Source: Neoarius graeffei (lineage: Eukaryota > Chordata > Actinopteri > Siluriformes > Ariidae). Taken from it: a stretch of 64,000 bases of DNA. The DNA lies in the NCBI RefSeq assembly GCF_027579695.1, contig NC_083571.1, positions 85,015,888 through 85,079,887 of the forward strand, written 5' to 3'. Position 1 is the stretch's first letter, and each line of letters starts with the position of its first letter. Position numbers and translations under genes: made by a program. This document shows positions 23,164-33,684 of the stretch, in pieces. A model generated the notes under the pieces. The model worked only from the letters and a program-made list of their open reading frames with translations. It was not told the DNA's origin and did not search any database.

Positions 23164-24001
23164 TTAAAGTGTAACTTCACTTCTGAGCCCAACTCCACCC
23201 ACTGCATCGTTTTGACAAATACTAAAAAAGTAGGTAACGGGCTGTGCGTGGGGAGTGGGGTCATAAACTCCTGTGAATGATTAGTCTCAATCAGCATATA
23301 TTTGAAAATGAGCACGGTTTCACAACCTCCGATCAAGGGTGGGGGGCTGGGGCGGGGGGATGCCCACCTCTGATTAGGGGGGTTTCTTATTTTTTGTAGA
23401 GAAAAACCAAAAGGTCGACTCTACATTAACATCGGCCTTGCAAGGGTCAGGATGATTTTAAACAGTAGACGGCATTCTGAGCCATTTTCAACCCATAACA
23501 TGCCGATTTTTATAAAAACGTTCGTTTTGTCAGTGTTAACACCTGCATTGGTGTGTTTTATCACAGTGCAGTAATATCGTTTAGTTTTCAGCTAAAAAAA
23601 AACACATTTAAGCGTGCAGTACCTCTTTAAGATGCAAGCAGAGCCTGCATTAACTGGCAGGCTGTGAGCCGAGCAGTGTATTTCAACAGATTGAACCGAG
23701 CACGAGAAAAATACTTTAGCACAACCAGTTAACTGATTAAAAAAAAATGGCCGTAGTTAAATAATTATAGTTTGTTTGTTTTTTAACAAGAAACATCAAG
23801 ACTTGTATAGCAGATACTCTGCTGTAGCGTGTTGCAGCAAGTCACAAGCATTTATGGAAATAATTTAGCTGAAGACAGGAAGAGTTTTCACAGACTTTCA
23901 GAGATTTGTTTTATGTTGTTTACTTTCTCTGGCCTGATTAGTGATGTCATGCTCGTTAATAAAAGGAAGCAATGAAAATAGCTTGTTTAAAGACGACTGG
24001 A

Positions 24002-24370
24002 GCGGCACGGTGGTGTAGTGGCTAGCACTGTCACCTCACAGCAAGAAGGTCCGGGTTCGAGCCCCGTGGCCGGCGAGGGCCTTTCTGTGCGGAGTTTGCA
24101 TGTTCTCCCTGTGTCCGCGTGGGTTTCCTCCGGGTGCTCCGGTTTCCCCCACAGTCCAAAGACATGCAGGTTAGGTTAACTGGTGACTCTAAATTGACTG
24201 TGAGTGAGGGTGTGAATGGTTGTTTGTCCCTGTGTCAGCCCTGTGATGACCTGGCGACTTGTCCAGGGTGTACCCCGCCTCTCACCCATAGTCAGCTGGG
24301 ATAGGCTCCAGCTTGCCTGCGACCCTGTAGAACAGGATAAAGCGGCTAGAGATCATCGATGGATGGAAGG
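24002..24370 (+). mobile_element. V-SINE-type SINE, copy 6
   Basis: Full-length. Duplication aagacgactgga (23990-24001) versus aagatgactgga (24371-24382). Tail is catcgatggatgg. Confidence 0.92.
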
Positions 24371-24395
24371 AAGATGACTGGACAGAGAAGGATGC

Positions 24396-24898
24396 ATGTA
24401 TAGGGGACATATGTTTTGAAAAACTCACTTTTTCAGTGCTTGTGCACATACATTTGGGTATGTGGAATGCCAGCAACCCACAAACTCTGAAATAAGACAC
24501 CCGGTCAGTTTCTTTTGGGCTGCATATTTCAGAAAACATGTGATTCAACAAGCCGTTCAGATTTAGCTCCACTTTCTACGTCACAAAGGGAATTTGAATT
24601 ATTCTGCCACCTCATCTGAGTGTCTCCACTCATGGCTTGAGAACTGCTTTTGCGAATAAATATTACTGAGAAAAGTGCTACCTGATTGGCTGGCGGAAGA
24701 GGGAGGGGTGGAATGAGCAATGGCTTATTATCATTTAAAGGAACAGGCGCTTTGAACAGGGCTGTTTAGACAGGGTTAGAAGTTGCTGTGGTGCTTTATC
24801 CTTGTAGTATTTTGACCAAAGCATGTCACAGCCATTTCATTAAGACCTGAGGGAACTGTGTCATCTTGTGGAAAAGGGGTATAATGTGCCACCTTTAA
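24396..24898 (-). mobile_element. TTAA-type nonautonomous element, copy B
   Basis: Inverted relative of 217-698. Shared blocks on the same strand include gaaaaactcactttttcagtg, gcttgtgcacata, ccgttcagatttagctcca, and aaaggggtataatgtgccacc before TTAA at 24895-24898. The other terminus lacks a clear TTAA. Confidence 0.6.
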
Positions 24899-24928
24899 AG
24901 TTCAAAACACTGTTCAGAGTCTGTAGCA

Positions 24929-25200
24929 GGTAGTCCTTTCTGCACCATATGGCGGCGCCAATCTCCGTTTCTGTAGCCCTCGGCCTCTCGCCTATTACAT
25001 AGCTAGGGTTACAGTGGGGGGCTAGACCTCTGGTAACCACAAGAGTTTGACTCCCTACTCGCATCTGTATTGCAGCGTGCCTTGCCAGACGGCAGTAGGT
25101 ACCATTTTTATGATGGTCTTTGGTATGACCTGACCGTGAGTAGAACTCGCGATCTCCCGATCGAGAGGCGGACACGCTAACCACTAGGCCAACTCGCGGT
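24929..25200 (-). mobile_element. Second tRNA-headed SINE type
   Basis: The - strand head reads accgcgagttggcctagtgg then ttagcgtgtccgcctctcga, a tRNA-like box A. A box B-like gcgagttctactc follows. The body is unlike the V-SINE copies. The flanks gttcagagtctgtagca (24912-24928) and gttccgagtctgtagca (25201-25217) form a 17-bp duplication with one mismatch. Confidence 0.75.
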
Positions 25201-25433
25201 GTTCCGAGTCTGTAGCATGAGTCGAAAGTCGTAATGTTGAAGTGCCACCACAAAACAAAACCACATATTTATAGTCGTGAACTACTATGTAATGGTTAAG
25301 CATTAAAAGGTAATTATTGTCACCATTCAGTCATGTTAGTTGCTTAGCCAGACCTTCATAAGCAAGGAATTTGATGCATTGGACTTTCACAAATTTTATT
25401 TCGCTCTTTTTTTATTTGGATAGTCTACTTGAT

Positions 25434-25810
25434 GGGGCGGCACGGTGGTGTAGTGGTTAGCGCTGTCGCCTCACAGCAAGAAGGTCCTGGGTTCGAGCCC
25501 CGGGGCCGGCGAGGGCCTTTCTGTGTGGAGTTTGCATGTTCTCCCCGTGTCCGCGTGGGTTTCCTCCGGGTGCTCTGGTTTCCCCCACAGTCCAAAGACA
25601 TGCAGGTTAGGTTAACTGGTGACTCTAAATTGACCGTAGGTGTGAATGTGAGTGTGAATGGTTGTCTGTGTCTATGTGTCAGCCCTGTGATGACCTGGCG
25701 ACTTGTCCAGGGTGTACCCCGCCTTTCGCCCATAGTCAGCTGGGATAGGCTCCAGCTTGCCTGCGACCCTGTAGAAGGATAAAGCGGCTAGAGATAATGA
25801 GAATGGGATG
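25434..25810 (+). mobile_element. V-SINE-type SINE, copy 7
   Basis: Full-length. Exact duplication agtctacttgat at 25422-25433 and 25811-25822. Confidence 0.95.
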
Positions 25811-26756
25811 AGTCTACTTGATTTGGAATGATAGTTAAAATGTTACTCATAATCACATTTGATTATGGATCCTACTCTAACTTTAAAACATGGTCAGAAA
25901 TTCTGTCTAGACCAAGCACATATTTGAGAACTCTGCATACTCTCTCTATTCCCATCTGCAGTCTGAAATCATATCCATCAGCTATGACAGCGAGCTCATG
26001 GGGATTTGTTTGCGTTTTCTTAGAACCAGCTTCAGTCATCAGCACATGTACTCCATCCCTCTGCAGTACACCTGAATAAACTAATCAAGGTCTGCAGTGT
26101 ACAGCGTAACGGTTAGGGCCCCATGACTAAACCCTGGCACAATCCCAGACTGCCCCTGTACGATATACGGTATATAGCGCATTCTATAAAGCATGAGCTA
26201 CTGACTTTTACTGCCTATAAACTCCAGCGCTGCATGTGTGTGCATGAGAACCGTGCTTAACAGCCTCAGACTTCGGTCGTGTTTAACATCCATGCCAAAT
26301 TTTCAAATAAAAATCACAGCACAGACAAATTGTGTTTCCTTTACATGTACTGAGAAAAGCATAGCATGCTGTTTCTTGGATGAACATTCAGCAGTATGCT
26401 CAAAGGACTCTCTGAAATGAGAGTGAACGATCGGGCTTATACTTATCTCAGAAATTTTGAGACATATACCGTACCGGTTAATGTTCCCGTAACTACAGTA
26501 CTGGCGCGGAGACACTGTAGGCTCCATGTGCAGATTTATGACCAGAAGACTGTTTATGTTCATGAATCAGAAGAAAAAAAAAAGAAAACACATACACACA
26601 CATTTGTCTCAATATCCTTGTGAGGACCTTCCATTGACGTAATTATTATTGCAGTTAATTAATGCTGTGCCTGCACCTAACCTTAACCTCAGTATTGAAA
26701 AGGAGACTTTTTGGCGCTTTTATTTTTTTCAAATTTTGTTTAAAAAAAAACACAAC

Positions 26757-27136
26757 GGGCGGCACGGTGGTGTAGTGGTTAGCGCTGTCGCCTCACAGCA
26801 AGAAGGTCCTGGGTTCGAGCCCCAGGGCCGGTGAGGGCCTTTCTGTGTGGAGTTTGCATGTTCTCCCCGTGTCCGCGTGGGTTTCCTCCGGGTGCTCCGG
26901 TTTCCCCCACAGTCCAAAGACATGCAGGTTAGGTTAACTGGTGACTCTAAATTGACCGTAGGTGTGAATGTGAGTGTGAATGGTTGTCTGTGTCTATGTG
27001 TCAGCCCTGTGATGACCTGGCGACTTGTCCAGGGTGTACCCCGCCTTTCGCCCGTAGTCAGCTGGGGTGGGCTCCAGCTTGCCTGCGACCCTGTGGAAGG
27101 ATAAAGCGGCTAGAGATAATGAGATGAGATGAGATG
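26757..27136 (+). mobile_element. V-SINE-type SINE, copy 8
   Basis: Full-length. Exact duplication aaaaaacacaac at 26745-26756 and 27137-27148. Confidence 0.95.
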
Positions 27137-27248
27137 AAAAAACACAACAGCAATTTCTTTGTGGGGACCATCTGAACGTCCCCACAAGGTTGAAATGGTC
27201 ATATTTTACTATCCTTGTGGGGACATTTGGTCCTCAGTAGTATATAAA

Positions 27249-27249
<1 letters not shown>

Positions 27250-27280
<31 letters not shown>
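27250..27280 (+). repeat. (CA)n microsatellite
   Basis: About 15 units, linker between cassette units of the 280-bp repeat. Confidence 0.9.
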
Positions 27281-27283
<3 letters not shown>

Positions 27284-28119
27284 TGTCTCACTATCCTTGT
27301 GAGGACCTTCCATTGACAATTATTATTACAGTTAATTAATGCTGTGCCTGCACCTAACCCTAACCTTAACCTCAGTAATGAAAAGGAAACTTTTTGGCTC
27401 TTTTAATTTTTTTAAGTTAAAACACACACACACACAACAGCAATTTCCTTGTGGGGACCTTCTGAATGTCCCCACAAGGTCGAAATTGTCAGATTTTACT
27501 ATCCTTGTGGGGACGTTTGGTCCTCAGTAGTGTATAAACACACACACATATACACACACGTTTGTCTTGCCATCCTTGTGAGGACCTTCCATTTACAACT
27601 TACTACTCTTACCTCAATAACAGAAAAGGAATCATTTTAACTCTATTAGGTTTTGTTTAAAAGCAGGTTCCTCACGGGGATGAGTCGAATGTCCCCATAA
27701 TGTCAAAACCATCAGATATGCCTATCATTGTGGGGACATTTGGTCCCCATGAAGATATAAAAGCATGCACACACACACACACACGCACGAATTAAGATGC
27801 CGGCACAGTGAGGACAGAGGTTACTTGAGCTGGGTGGGGGTCTACTGGAAAATGTGTTTTTCATATTTCTTTTTTTTTTTTCTCCAACATTCAGTACAGA
27901 CTGCCTCCATCCCCTTCCCCCTCTCATTCGTTGGATGGTGGAATCCAGTCAGCACCAGCTGTAAATAAACACTTTTCATGTGTTCTTGTAGTTATTGAAC
28001 TGTTTTCTGTGGGTTTTCGAAGTGTTTCACGATGACTTACTAAGCCCGGGGAAGTTTTCTTCGGGAGAGGATTACTTGCTGTGTTCTACACAGTTATGAT
28101 GTCTGCTGTACAGTTTGGG

Positions 28120-28400
28120 TGTCACTGCCCCAAGTCTTTCTCACTGCTACACCGTTTCCCTGCTTTAGTCTCTTCTCTTGCTCTATTTTTCACTTTGTCC
28201 TTTCATTTGCTTTCTGCCTCATTACCTCTGTGCTCCGAAAAAGGGTCGATTTGGACTTCCACCCTTTTTTTCGACTGCTTTTTCTCGCAGCCACCCAAAT
28301 CCCCTTTTTCCCTCTCACTTCTCACTTTTTCCTCTCCTCATCATACATTCCAGCTCTCGAGCTTCTCTCTCACCCCCACCCTTACATGCCCTTATTTTGC
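28120..28400 (+). other. Pyrimidine-rich intron block
   Basis: C/T-rich over about 280 bases. Three overlapping open frames exist because of the composition; none resembles a protein family. Confidence 0.6.
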
Positions 28401-28809
28401 TCTCTTAATTTATTTTGCAGTACTTGGGCACGTACATACAAATTACACGCTCTCTGCAGTGTGGCTTCTCTCGTTCAGCTCCTCAATGCTCTAATGCTCA
28501 GAGATCTTTTTAATAGCATTCTCAGTTAAGAGCCTGGCCCAGTGATTTTCATAGTGATATATTTAAATCATATGAGCTAAATAGAGCTGAGCTAACACTG
28601 TATAACCACTCCTGCATGGTTATAAGGGTAGTTCATATGCACTGGCTCGAATCTGATTTTGAAAGTACTGTCAAAAAAAAAAAAAGCACACTCACCAACT
28701 AATTAGTTCTTTTTTTTCCCCTCCCTGTTTAACTTGATGTTTTAATTATTGATGATTATACTCAAGTTTTACACAGTTAGCACTTCTTGATGATATAGAA
28801 GAGAAATGA

Positions 28810-29041
28810 TTTATAATCGCACTCTCCAATGTCACCCAGATGAGGATGGGTTCACTTTTGATTCTGGTTCTTCTCAAGGTCTGGTTCTTCCTCATGTCTT
28901 CCTGCCACCATCACCTCTGGATTGCTCATTAGAGATAAATTATAAATTTTGATTTAACTTTTATATCTGGATTTCTGTAAAGCTGCTTTGTGGCAATGTC
29001 CATTGTTAAAGGCACTATTTAAATAAAATTGAATTGAATTG
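28810..29041 (+). mobile_element. LINE-type 3' UTR tail
   Basis: Contains ctgtaaagctgctttgtggc, aatgtccattgttaaaggca and the end aaataaaattgaattgaatt, a 3' terminus shared by many fish non-LTR retroelements. No ORF remains. Confidence 0.65.
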
Positions 29042-29084
29042 TATAAGACAATAAAAGATATAGTATCATAGCCCTTGTAGTACA

Positions 29085-29085
<1 letters not shown>

Positions 29086-29113
<28 letters not shown>
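29086..29113 (+). repeat. (CT)n microsatellite
   Basis: About 14 CT units. Confidence 0.9.
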
Positions 29114-29115
<2 letters not shown>

Positions 29116-29372
29116 GAATAAACCTCTGGTATCTCCAGGCTGTTGAATCTGTTTGGCCAATTTAAGCCTTGTTTTGCTTTCTTTTCCATCACCTCCATCT
29201 TTTCTCTCGCTTGTCCAGAGCTCACCGCAGATCGGGAAAAAATAAAAGCCTCTCTCTCTCTTCTCATCATTCCCATCTCAAAAAACATCTCCCTCTGCCA
29301 ACTCCATTAAAGAGCGAGATTCCTGAACCTCCACAGGGATCTTTCCTGGATTTGTGGTGCAGGAACGCTGCG

Positions 29373-29388
<16 letters not shown>

Positions 29389-29434
<46 letters not shown>
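29389..29434 (+). repeat. (TA)n microsatellite
   Basis: About 23 TA units. Confidence 0.95.
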
Positions 29435-29437
<3 letters not shown>

Positions 29438-30146
29438 GGGCTCATGCCAACTTTGTGTCACAGCCCTGACTGAGGAATTATTAAGGGATAACAATATTAT
29501 TCCAACACTCTTTTTTCCACACACTTCTTCAAAAAGTACCCTCAGAAGGAAAGAATTGAGAAACGGCAAATATATGAGATTTGTAGTCAAATTATGTGTT
29601 CTTTCCCCCTCAAATGATGTAAACGCTCAGTGGATCTATTTGACATTCGCGACATTTAATATCTCAGGTCTTCTGGAGAGAATCTGCTGGTGTTATTTGA
29701 TGTAACATAGCGTTTTACTCATGGGTTTGTGGAATCTGGTATTCATTTATAGTTGACCCTTATGTAAATATTGAAGCAGTTATTGTAATTTCATTCGTTA
29801 AACAGAGCTATGATTGTCAAAGCAGAGTGTTTAGAGTCATTTTGGCAGACGTTTTAGGCTATCCTTTGTTAGCATGTTAAAATTCAAAACACAAACACAT
29901 GCAGAGACATAAGCTCGAACGCCTGAATGTTTGTGTAAGATTGAGAGCTTTGTGAAATGACCGCAAACATAACTAACAGGCAAACAGAGACGACTCTTCG
30001 TCCTGATTGGTCAGCTCCTGGGGAATGTGTTATATTGTGTTGTTGTTTTTAAATTCCACAATGTAAGAAGAGCTACTATTACAAAAATGTTGTACGCTGA
30101 TCCCAATATCAATGATATTCTGATGCTCTGTTTGTGTGCGTTTCAG

Positions 30147-30228
30147 GAGACAGCCTCCAGCGGTGCCTTCGCAAAAACCACACGAAGTCGAGACAATCCC
30201 AAATACAAAAGGATTGAGGACTGAGTGA
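30147..30228 (+). CDS. dnm3: Dynamin C-terminal exon
   Basis: Follows gcgtttcag. The first base completes the AG left by the previous exon as AGG (Arg). The frame reads RQPPAVPSQKPHEVETIPN and ends TKGLRTE at TGA 30226-30228. Joined to SAPSIPR of the previous exon it gives PRRQPPAVPSQKP, like PSRRPPAAPSRP in dynamins. A competing open frame (SGAFAKTTRSRDNPKYKRIED) covers the same bases but breaks the phase and is not proline rich. The last 14 residues resemble no dynamin end that I recognise. This is the weakest of the exon calls. Confidence 0.7.
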
Positions 30229-31343
30229 GAACTATATCATTTCTGCCAAAAACGTACCAAGAGTTTGTTCCAGCTTATCTTCAATGAGAGTTTCAAGGTG
30301 ATACACTTGGGCTGTATCCAAACCCACCTTCTAATGTACTTAGTATTCTGTAAAAATAGCAGGAGCAGATCACAGCTGGTTTTCACAACACTGGTCATAC
30401 TGTGTTAGTATGCGTTTTCTGGTGTAGCCTGAAGTCTACCACCTCTAATGCCACACCCTTACTCTTAAACATGGTTCTAGATGAACTGACACGAACTACG
30501 AACAAACTCAAGTCAGGCCGGTGAGGCTCAAGGCTCGAGTGGTCACTGGTCAGCAATATTCCGCAATATGTTTTATTCCTTATGCTGTTTATTCTTTACT
30601 TGCAGTCAGACTTTTACTGAAACCTGTCCTGTTCTGTATAAAAGTCTTCATCTGTTTGCGTTGCGTGTTGAATATTCTGTTGGGTGTACGTGTTTAGGAG
30701 AGAGAGAATGTGAGTGGTGTGTATGTATATGTGTATATACACACAAACTAAAATGATTTTCATTCCAACTTCCTCCAAAAAGAAAGGTTCAGTAAGTTTT
30801 GGAGTCATTTCACATCATCAGGGTAGTGGTGGATCCGGAGTCTATCCTGCTAACACTCATCGGAAAGCAGATGAGATGCCAGTCCGTCGTAGGACATCAC
30901 GCTTCTGAGTGAACCCATGACTCTGGAGCTGTGAGGTGGTAAACGATACACTACACTGACAAACAGAGACACTGTGCCACCCAGAATAATTTCTCTCTGA
31001 TTAACAGCAACATTACTTCAGTTATCGTCTGGCAATTAAACTGGGAGATGGACACCATCCTTTCTTTTATCTTCCAAGTGATCGTCTGATGTGACACTGT
31101 TGGATCTCAGTGTGTAAAAAAGGTAATGAAGGAAAAAGGTATGAAGGGTATTTGTCTTGTTGCTGCCAATCACCACCACACACACACACACACACTCCAC
31201 CACAACGGACCTGAAGGTACCGCTGACCTCTAGTGGGCTTTACAGCTACAGTGCACCTACAGTACTATGGACAAAATGAGGAAGATCAAGCCACTCGAAA
31301 ATTACTCCAGCTAAAGAGAACAATAATATAAAGACTTTATATA
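30229..31343 (+). other. Dynamin 3' flank
   Basis: Presumed 3' UTR and intergenic DNA. No AATAAA is seen in the first kilobase after the stop, so the polyadenylation site is unresolved. A short CA run lies at 31177-31195. No gene is recognised. Confidence 0.5.
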
Positions 31344-31675
31344 CAGTACCAGTCAAAAGTTTGGATGCACCTTCTAATTCGATGTTTTTTCTTTATTTTT
31401 ATGAATTAAAAGACACTTCATGTATCACAGTAATGATGGATGTCATGTCTCTTTACTTACCTGAGCGGCTCTTGACATAATATGGATTACTACAGTTGCG
31501 GAATAGGGCTATTTACTGTATTTTTATTATTCATTGTTTGATCTCAAACGCAGTAAGAAGGCAAGAAATTGCACTAATTAACTTTTGATGAGGCACACCT
31601 GTTAAATGAAAAGCATTCCAGGTGACTACCTCATGAAGCTGGTTAAGATAATGCCAATAGTGTGATATATGTAAC
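31344..31675 (+). mobile_element. Tc1-type terminal fragment
   Basis: Begins acagtaccagtcaaaagttt and includes attccaggtgactacctcat, a 5' end common in fish Tc1 elements. The transposase and the other end are missing. Confidence 0.65.
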
Positions 31676-32780
31676 TAGTAAGTAAGTAAGTAAGTTTAAT
31701 TTGTATAGCACATTTAAACACAGCGTACACTGACCAAAGTGCTGTGCAGAGTCAGTATTAAAAGACAAATGATCAAAAAGAAAATAAAAAAGAAAGAAAT
31801 AAAATAAAACTATAATAATAATAATAACAATAACAATAAGCTGATGATTAGGGAAAGGCCAAGGAGTAGAGATGAGTTTTTAGCCTAGATTTAAAGGCAG
31901 AGATGGAGGGAGCAGATCTGATATCCGGTGGGAGCTGATTCCAGAGACGTGGAACAGCAACAGAAAAAGCTCTCTCACCTCTCTGCTTCAGCCGCAAGCG
32001 AGGTACATGAAGAAGCCCTGTGTTAGAGGATCTTGGAGACCTTTGGACTGAGTGGGGCTGTAAAAGGTCATTGATGTAGGCTGGGGCCAGCCCACTGAGT
32101 GCTTTAAAAACAAATAATAAGACTCATCTCATCTCATTATCTCTAGCCGCTTTATCCTTCTACAGGGTCGCAGGCAAGCTGGAGCCTATCCCAGCTGACT
32201 ACGGGCGAAAGGCGGGGTACACCCTGGACAAGTCGCCAGGTCATCACAGGGCTGACACATAGACACAGACAACCATTCACACTCACGGTCAATTTAGAGT
32301 CACCAGTTAACCTAACCTGCATGTCTTTGGACTGTGGGGGAAACCGGAGCACCCAGAGGAAACCCACGCGGACACGGGGAGAACATGCAAACTCCACACA
32401 GAAAGGCCCTCGCCGGCCCCGGGGCTCGAACCCAGGACCTTCTTGCTGTGAGGCGACAGCACTAACCACTACACTACCGTGCCGCCAATAATAAGACTTT
32501 AAATTGTATTCTGAAAAAGACTGGGAGCCAGTGCAAGGAGGCCAGAATGGGACGACTACATGCTTAAAAAAGGTAGGGACAGTACCAGATGTGAGACATG
32601 AACTTAGAATTATTTGAATCGATGGCCCAACAGCATCAAAAACATCCTTTATGATACAGGAAGGAATGGCATCATAGGGGGATCCAGTGGGTTTCATATG
32701 TAAAACTAGTTCCCGCAATTCACTGAGAGAGATGGGCTGAAATTGATTAAGAGTAGAAATAGCTAGTGCACGAGAGTGAA
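31676..32780 (-). mobile_element. L2-like LINE, internally deleted, 3' part
   Basis: On the - strand the C-terminal RT region reads FKALSGLAPAYINDLLQPHS, RLWNQLPPDIRSAPSISAF and KSRLKTHLYSLAF. It ends in a (TAAG)n-like tail at 31676. Further upstream (near 32600-32700) is an earlier RT segment, SGTVPTFFKHVVV. The catalytic YADD region between is deleted. A SINE (32125-32486) is inserted in it. Confidence 0.8.
32125..32486 (-). mobile_element. V-SINE-type SINE, copy 9, nested in LINE
   Basis: Exact duplication aataataagact at 32113-32124 and 32487-32498. Slightly shorter core (one ggtgtgaatgtgagt block missing). Confidence 0.95.
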
Positions 32781-33054
32781 CAGGTAGAGCAGTTGATAAG
32801 GAGGGCGGACATTTTTTTTAATTTAATTTTTTGGGGTTTTGTTTTCGAGTAGAGTTTTTAATTTCGTCCTTGGTTGGTGCAATAACATGGTCCGCCATTT
32901 TCTTTTCTTCCGGTTGGCAAACCAACTTAAAGGTGCATTACCGCCACCAACTAGGCTGGAGTATGGAACAGGAGATATGGGGGGGCTATATTCTTTTATT
33001 TAGCCATTTCTGTTTCTTTTAAATACTTGATAACAAAGTGATATATCTGACTTG

Positions 33055-33172
33055 ATGCACTCCACCATTTTGTTTTTCTCTACTCATTGTATGAGCTGAT
33101 AGCCTAGTACTAGAGTAGACAATCAGAGCATACAATTGCTCATATCCAGTGAATGTGGATTGAATAATATAT
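33055..33172 (-). repeat. Truncated inverted copy of the 13985 repeat
   Basis: Matches the left part of 13985-14525 on the other strand: ccattttgtttttctctact, gagctgatagcctagtacta, catatccagtgaatgtgg. Confidence 0.65.
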
Positions 33173-33183
33173 ATATAAGACAC

Positions 33184-33326
33184 ACCCTGTTAAAATGATA
33201 GGTTTTTCTGATGTAAAAAAAAATGAAACCACAATAAATTATTTCAAAACTTTTCCCACCTTTAATGTGACCTATAACCTGTACAATTCAATTGAAAAAA
33301 ACCCAAATCTGTTAGGGGGAAAAACA
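33184..33326 (+). mobile_element. Tc1-type terminal fragment cut by a gypsy LTR
   Basis: Starts cacaccctgttaaaatgata and includes ccacctttaatgtgacctat, the end of a fish Tc1 family. It stops exactly where the LTR (tgtgccag) begins, so the gypsy element or a later rearrangement cut it. Confidence 0.6.
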
Positions 33327-33646
33327 TGTGCCAGTGGGGGCGTGGCCGAGCGTCGGTTTGTGAATGGAGGGCGGAGTCAGGGAAGGTGAGTGGCCAAATC
33401 GCTACACCTGTCATCAATTAATGTGTGTGTGTGTGTGTGTGTGTGTCTCTTGCAGTGACGACGGTGTATAAAAGGAGTAGGAGAGCAGAGGAGTGGTTGG
33501 TTGGGACCAGGACACGACTGTGTGTGTCTGTCCTTGTCTTAAAAGTACCATGTCTTTGCTGAAAATCAACAATAAACATGTGTTTGAGCACTAACAAACC
33601 GCCTGCCGTACTTCTGTACTCCACTCACATCAGGGCAGCTTTCACA
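33327..33646 (+). mobile_element. Gypsy-type LTR
   Basis: Runs from tgtgccag to ttcaca. Contains TATA box tataaaag (33467-33474) and AATAAA (33571-33576). It is followed two bases later by a primer-binding site starting TGGTGCCGAAACCCAGGA (33648-33665). A (GT)n tract lies at 33422-33447. No second LTR is seen, so the element is truncated at its 3' side. Confidence 0.8.
33467..33474 (+). promoter_or_regulatory. LTR TATA box
   Basis: tataaaag about 100 bp upstream of the LTR polyadenylation signal aataaa (33571-33576), in the order expected for an LTR U3-R region. Confidence 0.6.
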
Positions 33647-33684
33647 GTGGTGCCGAAACCCAGGAGTGCAGAAGGGAGCCATCC

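Larger units (their letters stand above)
19991..23630. mobile_element. Long-armed TTAA inverted-repeat element (composite)
   Basis: TTAA at 19991 and 23627-23630. The left arm (19991-20083 plus 21464-21960) is an imperfect inverted copy of the right arm (23167-23630). Matching blocks include ttaaagaggtac, aaatgtgtttttt, ggtgttaa, tgtttaaaatcat, ctaatcagaggtgggca and gcagtgggtggagtt. The left arm is split by another TTAA element (20080-21463), and a Harbinger derivative (22390-23163) sits at the right arm/loop boundary. TTAA use suggests a piggyBac-like mobiliser. No transposase of its own is visible. Confidence 0.7.
26580..27785 (+). repeat. Tandem repeat of about 280 bp, three units
   Basis: Units begin near 26607, 27287 and 27563 with atccttgtgaggaccttcca and contain atccttgtggggacatttgg plus a CA-rich linker. 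The first unit is split by a SINE (26757-27136). This dispersed cassette is common in fish introns. Confidence 0.8.
19839..30146 (+). other. dnm3: Dynamin last intron, 10.3 kb
   Basis: Contains the nested TTAA complex (19991-23630), SINEs at 24002, 25434 and 26757, a second SINE type at 24929, the aggacc tandem array, a pyrimidine-rich block and a LINE 3' tail near 28810. 23631-23989 and 29435-30146 show nothing recognisable apart from the AT microsatellite edge. Confidence 0.8.

Noticed and set aside
26580-27785. CRISPR-like spaced repeats
   Set aside because: Units are about 280 bp, diverged and eukaryotic; this is a dispersed tandem cassette.
28081-28529. Three overlapping ORFs of about 76-137 codons
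   Set aside because: Pyrimidine-rich composition removes stops in several frames; no domain or motif visible.
30120-30224. Alternative last-exon frame ending NPKYKRIED
   Set aside because: It does not fit the phase left by the previous exon and lacks the proline-rich character; the frame ending at 30228 does.
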